NCBI RefSeq assembly: GCF_017356035.1
Contig: NZ_JAFIQX010000002.1
Span: 248,001-312,000 of the forward strand
Length of the DNA stretch: 64,000 nt
Origin: Longitalea luteola
GTDB lineage: Bacteria > Bacteroidota > Bacteroidia > Chitinophagales > Chitinophagaceae
Direction: 5' to 3'
The notes below the pieces were generated by a model. It ran no database searches and had not been told where the DNA came from. It worked only from the letters and a program-made list of their open reading frames with translations. Below, in pieces: positions 50,054 to 60,017 of this stretch; positions within the stretch are counted from its first letter, which is position 1; every line of letters starts with the position of its first letter. The position numbers and the translations under genes are program-made.

Positions 50054-52183
50054 CTATTTCAGCAGTTGGTAAGCAATAAAGCTAACGATATAGGCCAGAC
50101 CGGTCATATAGAACAGTTGTATCAGCGGCCATTTCCAGCTGCGGGTTTCCCGCTTGACAATGGCCAGCGTGCTCATACATTGCATGGCAAAAGCATAAAA
50201 GATCATCAGGGAAATACCGGTTGCTGTGGTATATGCCTTAGTACCATCCGGGCGAACGGCCGTACTCATTTTTTTCATTACAGTGCGTTGATCAGCGTCT
50301 TTCCCTCCTTCAACACTGTATATAATTGCCATGGTTCCTACAAACGCCTCTCGGGCTGCAAAAGAGGCGATCAATGCAATGCCTATTTTCCAGTCGTAAC
50401 CCAACGAACGGATGGCCGGTTCAATTGTTTGTCCCAGTATTCCTGCATATGAATGCTGCAGCAACTCTGCATCCCGCAAGCGGCCTAGCTCAGCTTTCCG
50501 GGTAGAATCGGACTCCAGCCTTATTTGTTCGTTAAAATGGGCTTTTATAGGCTCCGTTTTTTTAGGGGGACCATAACTACTCAACGCCCATAAAATAATA
50601 GTGATGACCATAATTATTTTACCGGCATCAAATACAAATACCTTTGCCTTATTCACCATTGTAACCAGTACATTCTTCCAGCGGGGTGCCCGGTATACAG
50701 GAAGTTCAAGTATAAAAAAGCTTTTTTCTTTGCTCTTGATAAACCACCGAGCAACGTAGGATACCAGTAACGATGCTAAAGGTCCCAGCAGGTACAATCC
50801 CATCATCACCAGGCCCTGTAATCCCAGGAAACCGAAAAACATTTTTTTCGGAATGGCTAATCCAATTAAAATTGAGTACACCGGAAGTCGGGCGCTGCAA
50901 CTCATTAGCGGAGTAACCAGTATGGTTAGCAATCTTTCTTTTTTGTTTTCAATATTGCGCGCGCTCATGATGGCTGGTACGGCACAGGCAAAGCCGCTGA
51001 TCATGGGCATGACGCTTTTTCCGTTCAACCCCGATTTTCTCATCAGTTTGTCTGTTAAAAAGCTGATGCGGGCCATATAGCCGGTATCTTCCAGAATAGT
51101 TATTAAACCAAACAGCATCATGATCTGTGGTACAAATACCAGTACACTACTTACGCCAACCATAATACCATTAACAAATAAGTTGGTCAACCAGCTTGCC
51201 GGCAATTGTTTGCCGAGCCAATGATTCAGTTCGGCGAAACCAACGTCAATTAAAGTCATTGGATAATCTGCCAGCCAGAATATGCTTTGGAATAGCAAAA
51301 ACATTACAACCAACAGAATCAGATAGCCCCAGCGCCGGTGGAGAAATACATTGTCCAGCTTCTCGGTGAAAAGGGTCTTTTTCAGCGGTGATGGTTCCGA
51401 AACCGATTGTTTCAGAATGGCGCCAATACGCTGATACCGTTGCAGGATCTCTTCCGCCTGCGTTTTGGTATGATTAAAATTATTAACCTGTTCAATGGAT
51501 TCTATTTTCTCCTGCAGCCCGCCATTCAGGGAAAATGATTCATGGTTGATGAGGTAGTGAATGGCTTTATAGTCGCTCAAATGCGGGATCAGCTCTTTAA
51601 CACTGCCGATGGCAGCAGGGGCCAGGGACTCATTATTTATAAAATCACGTACCGGTGCTTTATAAAGCTCCAGTGCGGTTTGTTCAATGGCTTTTTTTAA
51701 AGCCTGAATACCTTTGTTCTTACGGGGATTGATGGGAATCACCGGCACGCCCAGTTCTCTTTCCAATTCGGCTACATCTATCTGAATGCCTTTGTGGCGG
51801 GCGATATCCATCATGGTTAACCCTACCACCACCGGAATTTTCAGGTCAATGATCTGGGAAGCGAACAGGAGGTTACGCTTCAGGTTGCTGGCATCGGCAA
51901 TTAGCACAACCATCTCAGGCGGCACCACATCTTTATCCTGCTGCATCAAAACGCGGTAAGCCACCCATTCATCTTCACGGCGCGGGTACAAACTGTATGT
52001 ACCTGGCAGGTCGATAATAGAGGCGTTGAGGCTATCTGACAATTGACAGGCGCCTACTTTTTTGTCTACCGTTACACCCGGAAAGTTGCCCACTTTCTGG
52101 TTCAGGCCGGTTAAAACATTGAACAGGGAACTTTTGCCGCTGTTTGGATTTCCTACTAATGCAATATGTATCGTCTTCACCAT
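50054..52183 (-). CDS. feoB: ferrous iron transport protein B
   Basis: The 709-residue protein has an N-terminal GTPase domain (G1 GNPNSGKSSL; G2/G3 with FPGVTVDKK and DLPGTYSL) followed by a helical spacer and a membrane domain with two Gate motifs. FeoB imports ferrous iron. No feoA gene is next to it, and the upstream 170 bp before the start is empty. The spacer region has an unusual length, but the overall size is near the family norm. It is convergent with the GNAT gene. Confidence 0.94.
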   Translation of the reverse strand: MVKTIHIALVGNPNSGKSSLFNVLTGLNQKVGNFPGVTVDKKVGACQLSDSLNASIIDLPGTYSLYPRREDEWVAYRVLMQQDKDVVPPEMVVLIADASNLKRNLLFASQIIDLKIPVVVGLTMMDIARHKGIQIDVAELERELGVPVIPINPRKNKGIQALKKAIEQTALELYKAPVRDFINNESLAPAAIGSVKELIPHLSDYKAIHYLINHESFSLNGGLQEKIESIEQVNNFNHTKTQAEEILQRYQRIGAILKQSVSEPSPLKKTLFTEKLDNVFLHRRWGYLILLVVMFLLFQSIFWLADYPMTLIDVGFAELNHWLGKQLPASWLTNLFVNGIMVGVSSVLVFVPQIMMLFGLITILEDTGYMARISFLTDKLMRKSGLNGKSVMPMISGFACAVPAIMSARNIENKKERLLTILVTPLMSCSARLPVYSILIGLAIPKKMFFGFLGLQGLVMMGLYLLGPLASLLVSYVARWFIKSKEKSFFILELPVYRAPRWKNVLVTMVNKAKVFVFDAGKIIMVITIILWALSSYGPPKKTEPIKAHFNEQIRLESDSTRKAELGRLRDAELLQHSYAGILGQTIEPAIRSLGYDWKIGIALIASFAAREAFVGTMAIIYSVEGGKDADQRTVMKKMSTAVRPDGTKAYTTATGISLMIFYAFAMQCMSTLAIVKRETRSWKWPLIQLFYMTGLAYIVSFIAYQLLK

Positions 52184-52288
52184 TACTAAAATACCCTTTT
52201 ACCTAAGCAAAAGGGTTTAAACAAGAGCGCAAATTTACCGATTTAACCGGGCCGGTATTTACGATATGAGTAAAATATTGAAGTAATA

Positions 52289-52328
52289 AGGTGAACCACC
52301 CATCGCACTGGCGATGAACGGCTCACCT
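52289..52328 (-). terminator. hairpin after the GH97 gene
   Basis: On the minus strand AGGTGA and TCACCT form an outer stem around an inner CATCGC/GCGATG stem. The downstream T-tract is weak. Confidence 0.5.
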
Positions 52329-52355
52329 ATACACCTGAAGCGTCGATTTGTTCAG

Positions 52356-54293
52356 TTATTCCAGCACCATTACAAATCCATCATGGGCGGCCATGGTGAC
52401 CGTTTCCTTTTTACCGGGTTTAACAGTTATCATTTGCTGGTCAATGTAAACGTTGGCCCTGCTATTAACCAGGCTGGTGGCTTTTTTAGCTTTGAAAATA
52501 GCGGGATCAAGGGTCAGTGTTTTTTCGCCAGAACTTCCGTTTATGCCGGCGATATACCATTTGTTACCCGATTTGCGGGCTATGACCACGAATTCACCGG
52601 GGAATCCATCAATGAATTTCACATCATCCCAGGCGGTGGGCAGCTTACGCAGGAAATCTTTCACATGCACTGGCATATGGGCCATTCCTTCGGGAATTTC
52701 GGCAAAATGCTGTGCACCTGACAGGAATAAGACCGACAGGGCCAGTTCAAAGGCCGGCGTCGTTTGGCGGTTTATCCGCGGAATTTTATAAAGAGACATC
52801 GGCGTAAAATCCATGGGGTCAAAAGCATTACGGGTAAATGGCAGCATGGCGGCATGCGCAGGTTCTTCATTGGCATCTTTCTGGCCAAAGGTTATGTATT
52901 CAAACCCTTTAATGGCTTCTGCGCTCATTAAATTAGGCCAGGTACGCTGCCACCCGCGGGGCAGCGTGGCGCCGTGAAAGTTCACCATCAATTGGTGAGC
53001 AGCGGCATCCTGCAAAATGTCGAGATAATACCGGATCATCGACTGACCGTCCCCGCCAAAGAAGTCGATCTTGGTGCCGGCCACACCCATTTTCTGTAAC
53101 CGGCTGAATTCTTTCACCCTGTCTTCATGTGTGAGCAGTTTATTACGGGGATGGTAAGGCGTAGTATTCCAGCTTCCTGCCGAATTATACCATAACCAGA
53201 TGCCAACATTTTTCTGTTTGGCATAATTCACCAGCAACTGCATACTGTCGTAACCGATCTTTGTATCCCAGTCCGCATCAATTAAGCAATACTGCCAGTT
53301 CATATCGGCAGCATAATCAATAAAGCGCTTTTGTACCGAATAAACGGTGGAATCATCTTTCAGCAAAGCCCAGCTCCAGGCCGATTTGCCTGCTTTAGCA
53401 AATGAAAAATCCTGGTTGGGAACCGTTGGTTTGGCCAGGTCGGTGCCGAGCGTTGATTCAATAATGGTAGCCAGACTGCCAATGGTTATAATACGCCAGG
53501 GCGAATACCAGGGCAGGGGAGCCAGAGGTTTTAAACCACCGCCGGGAATTACCTCCCGTCCATCGGGAAAAGCGATGCGATAGTTGCTGTTGGCCGAATC
53601 ATTATCCAGCTTGGTGGCGCACCAGCTTCCATCCATATCGGCTTCCGTGATCAGCAGCCACTGACCGGCCGACTGAAACAGTGCAGGATATACCCAGCCT
53701 GCTTTCAGCGGCGACTGCGTGCCTGCGGTTATACCTTTCTCATAAAATTCTTCGTAACAGGGATTCACTTGTTCCCAGCCAGTTTTGGCTACGCTCATGG
53801 GCTGCAGCCAGCCTTTGGCGGTTGCCGGTAAATGAAAGGAGGTATATTCTGTGTCTACTTTTTTAGGTTCCGTTTTCGTGCCAGGAAAATAATAGCGAAA
53901 GGCAACGCCATCATTACTAACCTGCCAGATAATATCCATCAGATCGCCGGCCGCATTTTTATAATGGATCACCTGGCGGTTGGCCCTGTATACATTGTTC
54001 CGGCGTTTGCCCGTAACAAGCCGGTATTTGTCTGTAACGGTAGAAACAGGTGTAATACCGGTTTGGGTAAGCGCTTTTGAGAAATCGCCATCAGCACGAG
54101 CGAGTCCGAGCTGCGAAGGTTCCAGTACTACGCTGTTTTTATATTGAACCGAATACGTCGGTTTCCCCTCATTGAGGCGGCAGGTAACCTGTATGGATCT
54201 GTCCGGACTGGTAATTGTTATGGCGGAAGACTGGCCGAGAGAAACACTGCAGGCAATAAATATGGTGACGCACAAGGCAACCAATTTTTTCAT
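52356..54293 (-). CDS. glycoside hydrolase family 97 protein
   Basis: This 645-residue protein has a signal peptide (residues 1-20) and the GH97 three-part layout: an N-terminal beta-sandwich (to about residue 270), a TIM barrel, and a C-terminal sandwich. The barrel segment GTKIDFFGGDGQ places D410 at the position of the catalytic nucleophile of the retaining subgroup. Inverting members (SusB) use glutamates here instead. It would cleave alpha-galactosides or alpha-glucosides in the periplasm. It is not part of a SusC/SusD locus. A hairpin ends its transcript. Confidence 0.92.
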   Translation of the reverse strand: MKKLVALCVTIFIACSVSLGQSSAITITSPDRSIQVTCRLNEGKPTYSVQYKNSVVLEPSQLGLARADGDFSKALTQTGITPVSTVTDKYRLVTGKRRNNVYRANRQVIHYKNAAGDLMDIIWQVSNDGVAFRYYFPGTKTEPKKVDTEYTSFHLPATAKGWLQPMSVAKTGWEQVNPCYEEFYEKGITAGTQSPLKAGWVYPALFQSAGQWLLITEADMDGSWCATKLDNDSANSNYRIAFPDGREVIPGGGLKPLAPLPWYSPWRIITIGSLATIIESTLGTDLAKPTVPNQDFSFAKAGKSAWSWALLKDDSTVYSVQKRFIDYAADMNWQYCLIDADWDTKIGYDSMQLLVNYAKQKNVGIWLWYNSAGSWNTTPYHPRNKLLTHEDRVKEFSRLQKMGVAGTKIDFFGGDGQSMIRYYLDILQDAAAHQLMVNFHGATLPRGWQRTWPNLMSAEAIKGFEYITFGQKDANEEPAHAAMLPFTRNAFDPMDFTPMSLYKIPRINRQTTPAFELALSVLFLSGAQHFAEIPEGMAHMPVHVKDFLRKLPTAWDDVKFIDGFPGEFVVIARKSGNKWYIAGINGSSGEKTLTLDPAIFKAKKATSLVNSRANVYIDQQMITVKPGKKETVTMAAHDGFVMVLE

Positions 54294-54459
54294 GTGGCAA
54301 TATCGTTAAGGTAAAAAGATGGTTATTCAGCAACCGAAAATAAGGAATTAAGATAATAAATGTTAATACGACATTTCCAATATAGGGGCGGCTTTTTGGG
54401 ACCGTTTGTTACTGTTACCCGGGTGCAGAAAAAGGAACCGGTGAACACCTCGTTGCAGG

Positions 54460-55443
54460 TTACACAACCTTATTTACCAGCGGTTTGCCTGCTTCGAAAT
54501 CAGCGATATTCTGCAGGGTGGTTTGGGCTATCTGGGTAAGGGCCTCATCGGTAAAAAAACCCTGGTGGCTGGTTACAAGTACATTGGGAAAGCTCGTCAA
54601 GCGCATGATGTCGTCGTCCTGGATGATCTCTTCAGACAAATTATGGAAGAACAGTTTCTCCTCCTGTTCATATACATCGATGCCCAGGTAGCGGATAACG
54701 CCCGTTTTTAAAGCCCTGATCACGGCGCCGGTATCAATTAGAGCACCGCGGCTGGTATTGATGAGCATGACGCCGGGTTTCATCATGCCTAAAGTGTCGG
54801 CATTAATGATATGCCGGGTCTGTTCGGTGAGAGGGCAATGCAGGGAAATGATATCGCATTGTGGTAATAATCTTGTCAGCGGCAGGTAATCGACCCCTTT
54901 GGCTTCCAGTTCTCTATTGGCTACCAGGTCAAATGCCAGGATGCGGCAACCGAATCCCTGCATGATCTCACAAAATACCTGGCCTATTTTGCCGGTGCCG
55001 ATGACCCCAACGGTCTTTCCATTCAGGTCGAAACCGGTTAATTTTTCCAGCGAGAAATTGCCTTCCCGCACGCGGTTATAGGCTTTATGTGTTTTACGGT
55101 TCAGCGTAAGGATCAATGCCACTGCGTGCTCTGCCACGGCATGGGGTGAATAGGCCGGTACGCGAACTATGCTTATCTGATGGGCGGCTGCTGCCGACAG
55201 ATCAACATTATTGTAACCGGCCGATCGCATGGCGATGAGCCGGATGCCTGCGGCTGCCAGACCTTTAATGACGGTTGCATTGCATTTGTCGTTTACAAAG
55301 GCACAAACCGCTGTACAGCCGGTGGCCAGGGCAACTGTTTGTTCATTCAACGGCGCTTCCAGGAAAACCAGCTCATGGCTGGTATTGTAGCGGGTGAAAT
55401 ATTCCCGGTCGTATGATTGGGTGGAAAAGAAGGCGATTTTCAT
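54460..55443 (-). CDS. D-2-hydroxyacid dehydrogenase (D-lactate dehydrogenase type)
   Basis: From the ATG at 55443 the protein has 327 residues. The NAD-binding motif GVIGTGKIGQVF and the catalytic His/Glu region HCPLTEQTRHIIN identify the D-isomer-specific 2-hydroxyacid dehydrogenase family, LdhA-like subgroup. It interconverts pyruvate and D-lactate or related acids. A longer reading from 55473 adds ten residues before the canonical MKIAFFSTQ start and is less likely. The gene is divergent from asnS with a 235-bp word-repeat region between them. Confidence 0.93.
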   Translation of the reverse strand: MKIAFFSTQSYDREYFTRYNTSHELVFLEAPLNEQTVALATGCTAVCAFVNDKCNATVIKGLAAAGIRLIAMRSAGYNNVDLSAAAAHQISIVRVPAYSPHAVAEHAVALILTLNRKTHKAYNRVREGNFSLEKLTGFDLNGKTVGVIGTGKIGQVFCEIMQGFGCRILAFDLVANRELEAKGVDYLPLTRLLPQCDIISLHCPLTEQTRHIINADTLGMMKPGVMLINTSRGALIDTGAVIRALKTGVIRYLGIDVYEQEEKLFFHNLSEEIIQDDDIMRLTSFPNVLVTSHQGFFTDEALTQIAQTTLQNIADFEAGKPLVNKVV

Positions 55444-55456
55444 GGAAGCAAAAATA

Positions 55457-55544
55457 CAGGTTACAGGTTGCAAGTGGCGGGTTTCAGGGCTGTAATGAGT
55501 TACCAGTTTGCCACTTGCCGGCTGCCAGTTACCACTTGCCGGGC
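55457..55544. repeat. word-repeat hairpin between ldhA-like gene and asnS
   Basis: Words CAGGTTACAGG, TTGCAAGTGGCGGG on the left and CCACTTGCCGG, CCAGTTACCACTTGCC on the right form a long imperfect stem. The region separates divergent genes. Confidence 0.65.
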
Positions 55545-55617
55545 ACTACCTAACATTCATTAGCTTTCAAATATTTTTTATGCGTTTTATTTCATCTCCT
55601 GACTTTGCATCAATACT

Positions 55618-55625
55618 TATCTTTG
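55618..55625 (+). promoter_or_regulatory. -7 promoter element of asnS
   Basis: TATCTTTG exactly fits TAnnTTTG and lies 54 bp before the asnS start codon. The -33 box is not clear. Confidence 0.45.
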
Positions 55626-55678
55626 CCGTCCTTCTGTAGCGCCCAAAGCGCACAGGAAACCTTAAAAAATTACAGGAT

Positions 55679-57115
55679 ATGTTCAACAAACGGGTAAAAG
55701 TTAAAGATCTGCTGGCCAGTGAGGCTACCGGTCAGGAAGTAACAGTAATGGGTTGGGTACGTACATTCCGTAACAACCAGTTTATAGCGCTGAACGACGG
55801 AAGTACCAATAATAATCTGCAGATAGTAGTGGAGCTGGGCATGTTGGACGAAAATACCCTCAAACGCATCACCACCGGCGCCTCGCTCAAGGTGACCGGG
55901 GAAGCCGTACCTTCTTTGGGTAAGGGTCAAAAGATGGAGATCAAAGCAAGATCCCTTGAAATATTAGGCGATAGCGATGCGGAGAAATTCCCGCTGCAAC
56001 CAAAAAAACACAGTCTCGAGTTTTTACGCGAGATCGCCCACCTGCGATTCCGCACCAATACCTTTGGCGCCGTATTCCGTGTTCGCCACGCTTTGGCATT
56101 TGCCATTCACCGGTTCTTCAACGAAAAGGGTTTTGTGTACATGCATACCCCCATCGTTACCGCCAGTGATGCCGAAGGCGCAGGTGAAATGTTCCGGGTA
56201 ACCACGCTGCCTTTCGACAATCCGCCCCGCAACGAAGATGGTTCCATCAACTTCAAGGAAGATTTCTTTGGCCGCAGCACCAACCTCACGGTAAGTGGTC
56301 AGCTGGAAGGCGAGCTTGCTGCCATGGCCTTTAGCGAGATCTACACGTTTGGTCCCACCTTCAGGGCCGAAAACTCGAACACGGCCCGCCACCTGGCCGA
56401 GTTCTGGATGATTGAACCGGAAATGGCGTTCTACGATATTGAAGACAATATGAACCTGGCCGAAGAGTTCATTAAATATATTATCCGGTATGCCATGGAG
56501 CATAACCGAGAAGACCTGGAGTTCCTGGCGCAGCGCCTGTCGGAAGAGGAAAAAGCACTGCCGCAGGACAAACGTAGCGAAATGGGCCTGATAGAAAAAC
56601 TGGAATTTGTATTGAACAACGATTTCGAACGTATTACCTATACCGAAGCCATCGACATCTTACTCAATTCACCGGCGTACAAGAAAAAGAAATTCCAGTA
56701 TGAAGTGAAATGGGGTATCGATATGCAAAGCGAGCATGAGCGTTACCTGGTTGAAAAACATTTCAAGAAACCGGTGATCGTGACGAACTATCCCAAAGAG
56801 ATCAAGGCATTTTACATGCGGCAGAATGAAGATGGAAAAACGGTAGCGGCCATGGATATTCTGGCGCCCGGTATTGGTGAAATAGTAGGCGGCTCTCAAA
56901 GGGAAGAACGCCTGGAAAAATTGACCGAGCGTATGAAGGAAATGCATATTCCGGTAGAAGAAATGTGGTGGTACCTCGATACCCGCCGCTTTGGTTCTGT
57001 TCCCCATGCCGGGTTCGGACTGGGCTTTGAGCGCATGGTATTGTTTGTAACCGGGATGACCAACATTCGAGATGTGATCGCTTTCCCAAGAACGCCCAAG
57101 AATGCAGAGTTCTAA
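55679..57115 (+). CDS. asnS: asparaginyl-tRNA synthetase
   Basis: At 478 residues this is a class II synthetase: an N-terminal OB-fold anticodon-binding domain ([19 protein letters not shown]) followed by the catalytic core with [17 protein letters not shown]-like motif 2 and the final [12 protein letters not shown] motif 3 that ends [11 protein letters not shown]. It charges tRNA-Asn. There is no GatCAB-type fusion. It is single, with a bidirectional terminator after it. Confidence 0.97.
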   Translation: MFNKRVKVKDLLASEATGQEVTVMGWVRTFRNNQFIALNDGSTNNNLQIVVELGMLDENTLKRITTGASLKVTGEAVPSLGKGQKMEIKARSLEILGDSDAEKFPLQPKKHSLEFLREIAHLRFRTNTFGAVFRVRHALAFAIHRFFNEKGFVYMHTPIVTASDAEGAGEMFRVTTLPFDNPPRNEDGSINFKEDFFGRSTNLTVSGQLEGELAAMAFSEIYTFGPTFRAENSNTARHLAEFWMIEPEMAFYDIEDNMNLAEEFIKYIIRYAMEHNREDLEFLAQRLSEEEKALPQDKRSEMGLIEKLEFVLNNDFERITYTEAIDILLNSPAYKKKKFQYEVKWGIDMQSEHERYLVEKHFKKPVIVTNYPKEIKAFYMRQNEDGKTVAAMDILAPGIGEIVGGSQREERLEKLTERMKEMHIPVEEMWWYLDTRRFGSVPHAGFGLGFERMVLFVTGMTNIRDVIAFPRTPKNAEF

Positions 57116-57137
57116 TACATATTGACAGGCATAAAAT

Positions 57138-57171
57138 AACGGTGGTCCCTGATTATTCGGGGACCACCGTT
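57138..57171. terminator. bidirectional terminator between asnS and the UspA gene
   Basis: AACGGTGGTCCC at 57138-57149 pairs perfectly with GGGACCACCGTT at 57160-57171 around a 10-nt loop. T-rich flanks are on both sides. Confidence 0.85.
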
Positions 57172-57183
57172 TTGCTTTGAGAT

Positions 57184-58023
57184 CTATTCATGGATAGAAA
57201 CAATGGGTATATGTGCGTGGTCAATCAACTCACGGCTTTGACTTTTATGAAATAACCGGTCGAGGAAGCGGTGTTTCTTCGGAATTACCATTACCAGATC
57301 GAGGTTGTTATGTTCGGCAAATACATTTATAGTCTCTACCACATCTTTACCGGTCAATGGTACATAAATTGGTTTAACATCATCCAGCGTGGCGTCGAGA
57401 TAAGTTGTATCCAGGGTATGTTCGGCCAGTTCGCGTTCCTCATCTTCCTTATCCTGCACATTTAAAACATACAGGTCAGCGCCGAATTCCTTGACTATAT
57501 TCTTGATATACGTCACCGGTATGGTTTGAACTACATTTTCAAAGTCACAGGCAAGGCCGATTTTCTTAATGCCATGGTAAGTTGTGCCTGGTGGTACCAC
57601 GATCACCGGACATTTTAACTGTCGCATAGCAGTTATGGTAGTGCTGCCCATGATCATTCGTTCAAGACCTGTAGCCCCATGACTGCCCATAACAACGGCC
57701 AGTGGTTCAACAGAGCGGCAGAGCTGTTCCAGTTCCTCAACGGTTTCGCCTAACCGGGCTTCAGAATATACCTGAATGCTGCCCGAAGTAATCGTTACCA
57801 GGTTTCTTTTTATTTCTTCCAGCCGCTCTTCAGCCGTGCGTTTTAGTTCTTCAATTGATACAGTGTTTACAGGTGCCGTAGGCACATCTGTAAAAGTCAC
57901 CGGTACATTGTACACGTGCAGTAACACTATACCGGCATTAATGGCCTGTGCCATGTCAACGGCATAATTGAGCGCATTGACAGATACAGACGAAAAATCG
58001 GTAGGAACTACCAGTGTTTTCAT
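57184..58023 (-). CDS. tandem UspA-type universal stress protein
   Basis: This 279-residue protein contains two UspA domains (residues 1-145 and 150-279). The first has the ATP-binding loop motif GSHGATGLERMIMGST. The second lacks a clean loop, so one nucleotide site may be active per chain. Tandem Usp proteins act as stress sensors in the cytosol. It is convergent with asnS. Confidence 0.93.
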   Translation of the reverse strand: MKTLVVPTDFSSVSVNALNYAVDMAQAINAGIVLLHVYNVPVTFTDVPTAPVNTVSIEELKRTAEERLEEIKRNLVTITSGSIQVYSEARLGETVEELEQLCRSVEPLAVVMGSHGATGLERMIMGSTTITAMRQLKCPVIVVPPGTTYHGIKKIGLACDFENVVQTIPVTYIKNIVKEFGADLYVLNVQDKEDEERELAEHTLDTTYLDATLDDVKPIYVPLTGKDVVETINVFAEHNNLDLVMVIPKKHRFLDRLFHKSQSRELIDHAHIPIVSIHE

Positions 58024-58156
58024 GCTTTTTCTTTTTTGATGATTAAAAGTACTATTGCGCTCTTCCTATTGTCCTGACCTTAATCAGTTAGCTCACTGAT
58101 ATTTAATATATATGGAAAAATTGTGCCACCGCGTCTTATAATCAAACCAATTAGTT

Positions 58157-58708
58157 ATGTCTGAAATTAATATCCCCGGTGCAACCGGAGACAAACCCGG
58201 TGTGCGCAGAAGTAAAAAATTAAGCACCAGAGTCGATTTAACTCCCATGGTTGACCTTGGTTTTTTGCTCATTACATTTTTCATTTTTACTACCACCATA
58301 TCAGACCCCAGGGTAACGGACCTGATCATGCCAAAAGACAGCAAAGACTCTACGAATGTGGGCTTAAGCAATGCGCTAACTGTAATACCGCTGAAAGAAG
58401 ACAAAGTATTTTATTACCATGGTGAATTAACCGATGCGCTTAAAGGCAGCTGCTATGGCATTACCAATTATTCAATACGTGAAGGGTTGGGAGAAATTGT
58501 AAGGAAGAAACAGGCTGCGCTCGACCGGGTGAAGCCAGGTAACCGCAAAGAGCTTTTGTTGATGATTAAGCCAACACCTGAATCGAATTATCAGAACCTC
58601 ATAAACGTGTTGGATGAAGTAATGATAAATGGCGTTAAACGGTATGCCATAATGGATATAACTTCGTACGAACAGGAGGTGGCCGTTAATAAAAGTTCAG
58701 GTAAATAA
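58157..58708 (+). CDS. ExbD/TolR-family biopolymer transport protein
   Basis: This 183-residue protein has the ExbD start (RVDLTPMVDLGFLLITFFIF) with the conserved Asp in the single transmembrane helix, followed by a periplasmic domain. ExbD couples the proton gradient to TonB. It stands alone here; no exbB or tonB is adjacent, so partners are encoded elsewhere. The periplasmic part is longer than in E. coli ExbD. Confidence 0.9.
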   Translation: MSEINIPGATGDKPGVRRSKKLSTRVDLTPMVDLGFLLITFFIFTTTISDPRVTDLIMPKDSKDSTNVGLSNALTVIPLKEDKVFYYHGELTDALKGSCYGITNYSIREGLGEIVRKKQAALDRVKPGNRKELLLMIKPTPESNYQNLINVLDEVMINGVKRYAIMDITSYEQEVAVNKSSGK

Positions 58709-58909
58709 ATGTGCGATAGTTCGCAAAACGTTTTAATGTTTCGGCTGCCGCCAACACCTTGTTGAAAGGCCATTAAAATACTCATCACAGGCTTTACCGC
58801 TTTTGCCGGAAATTGCACATAAATTTTGTGGGGGTGATACTGTTTTGTAAATTGTATGTCCCTCGAAGTTTCAGGTAATTCATTGTATAAACCGAATTAA
58901 ATACATTTT

Positions 58910-59854
58910 ATGGCAATACCGGTAGTTAATCTCGCCGATTTTTTATCAGGCGATCCGCAGCTGAAGCAAGCTTTCGTTAATCAACTGGGTAAAGCGTATG
59001 AGGAAGTTGGTTTCGTGGCAGTAAAGAATCATGGTATTCCCGATGAGCTCATTGCCGACTTGTACAAATATGTGCAACAGTTTTTTGCCCTTCCGGCCGA
59101 AACTAAAAAGAAGTACGAAATACCCGACCTCGCCGGTCAGCGTGGTTATACTTCTTTTGGAAAAGAACATGCAAAGGGGAGTGATGCACCCGACCTGAAA
59201 GAGTTCTTTCAGTTTGGGCAGATCGTCGACGATAATGATCCCGTAAAAAGCGAATACCCCGATAACGTGCAGGTAAGTGATGTGCCCAATTTCAATGCCA
59301 CCTTTACCAGGGCATACCGGGCATTTGAGAAATCAGGTAAGGCGTTATTGCAGGCCATAGCCCTGTATCTTGGTTTGGATGAACATTACTTCGATAAATA
59401 TATTCATAACGGTAATTCCATTTTGCGGGCGATACATTATCCGCCTATAACGCAGGAACCTAAATCAGCCATTCGTGCCGAACAACATGAGGACATCAAT
59501 TTAATAACCTTACTGGTAGGCGCATCAGCAGATGGATTACAAATTCTGACCAAACAAAATGAATGGGTGCCGGTAACTTCCCTGCCCGAGCAGATCGTAG
59601 TGAACGTGGGCGATATGTTGCAACGCCTTACCAATAACAAACTGAAATCTACGACGCACCGCGTAGTAAATCCCCCAAGGGAAATGTGGAATACTTCGAG
59701 ATATTCCATACCTTTCTTCCTGCATCCGAAAAGCGATATGAGCCTTGCCTGTCTCGAAAGCTGTATCGATGACAAACACCCGAAAGCTTTTCCCGATGCA
59801 ACCGCTGGTGAATATCTCGATGAGCGACTAAGAGAAATTGGACTAAAGAAATAA
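58910..59854 (+). CDS. 2-oxoglutarate/Fe(II)-dependent oxygenase (isopenicillin N synthase-like)
   Basis: The 314-residue protein matches the IPNS-like family: an N-terminal DIOX_N region (VGFVAVKNHGIPDELI) and the double-stranded beta helix with the iron ligands in EQHED (His, Asp) and THR (distal His), and the 2-oxoglutarate-binding R-x-S in RYSIPFF. It should hydroxylate or oxidise a small molecule. No other secondary-metabolism gene is next to it. A terminator follows. Confidence 0.9.
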   Translation: MAIPVVNLADFLSGDPQLKQAFVNQLGKAYEEVGFVAVKNHGIPDELIADLYKYVQQFFALPAETKKKYEIPDLAGQRGYTSFGKEHAKGSDAPDLKEFFQFGQIVDDNDPVKSEYPDNVQVSDVPNFNATFTRAYRAFEKSGKALLQAIALYLGLDEHYFDKYIHNGNSILRAIHYPPITQEPKSAIRAEQHEDINLITLLVGASADGLQILTKQNEWVPVTSLPEQIVVNVGDMLQRLTNNKLKSTTHRVVNPPREMWNTSRYSIPFFLHPKSDMSLACLESCIDDKHPKAFPDATAGEYLDERLREIGLKK

Positions 59855-59867
59855 AGAAGTGATAAAG

Positions 59868-59893
59868 AGCCGGTTATATGCCGGCTTTTTATT
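59868..59893 (+). terminator. rho-independent terminator of the oxygenase gene
   Basis: AGCCGG at 59868-59873 pairs with CCGGCT at 59881-59886 around a 7-nt loop, followed by TTTTTATTT. Confidence 0.8.
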
Positions 59894-60017
59894 TAACCCC
59901 TGCTTAACAGATTGCTGAGTATTTTAGACTCATCAAAATTTAGTTATTCACTCAGGCGCCGGAATAATTAAAGAATAAGGTTTTTCGTTAATAATATATC
60001 ACTTTAAACCCACATCA

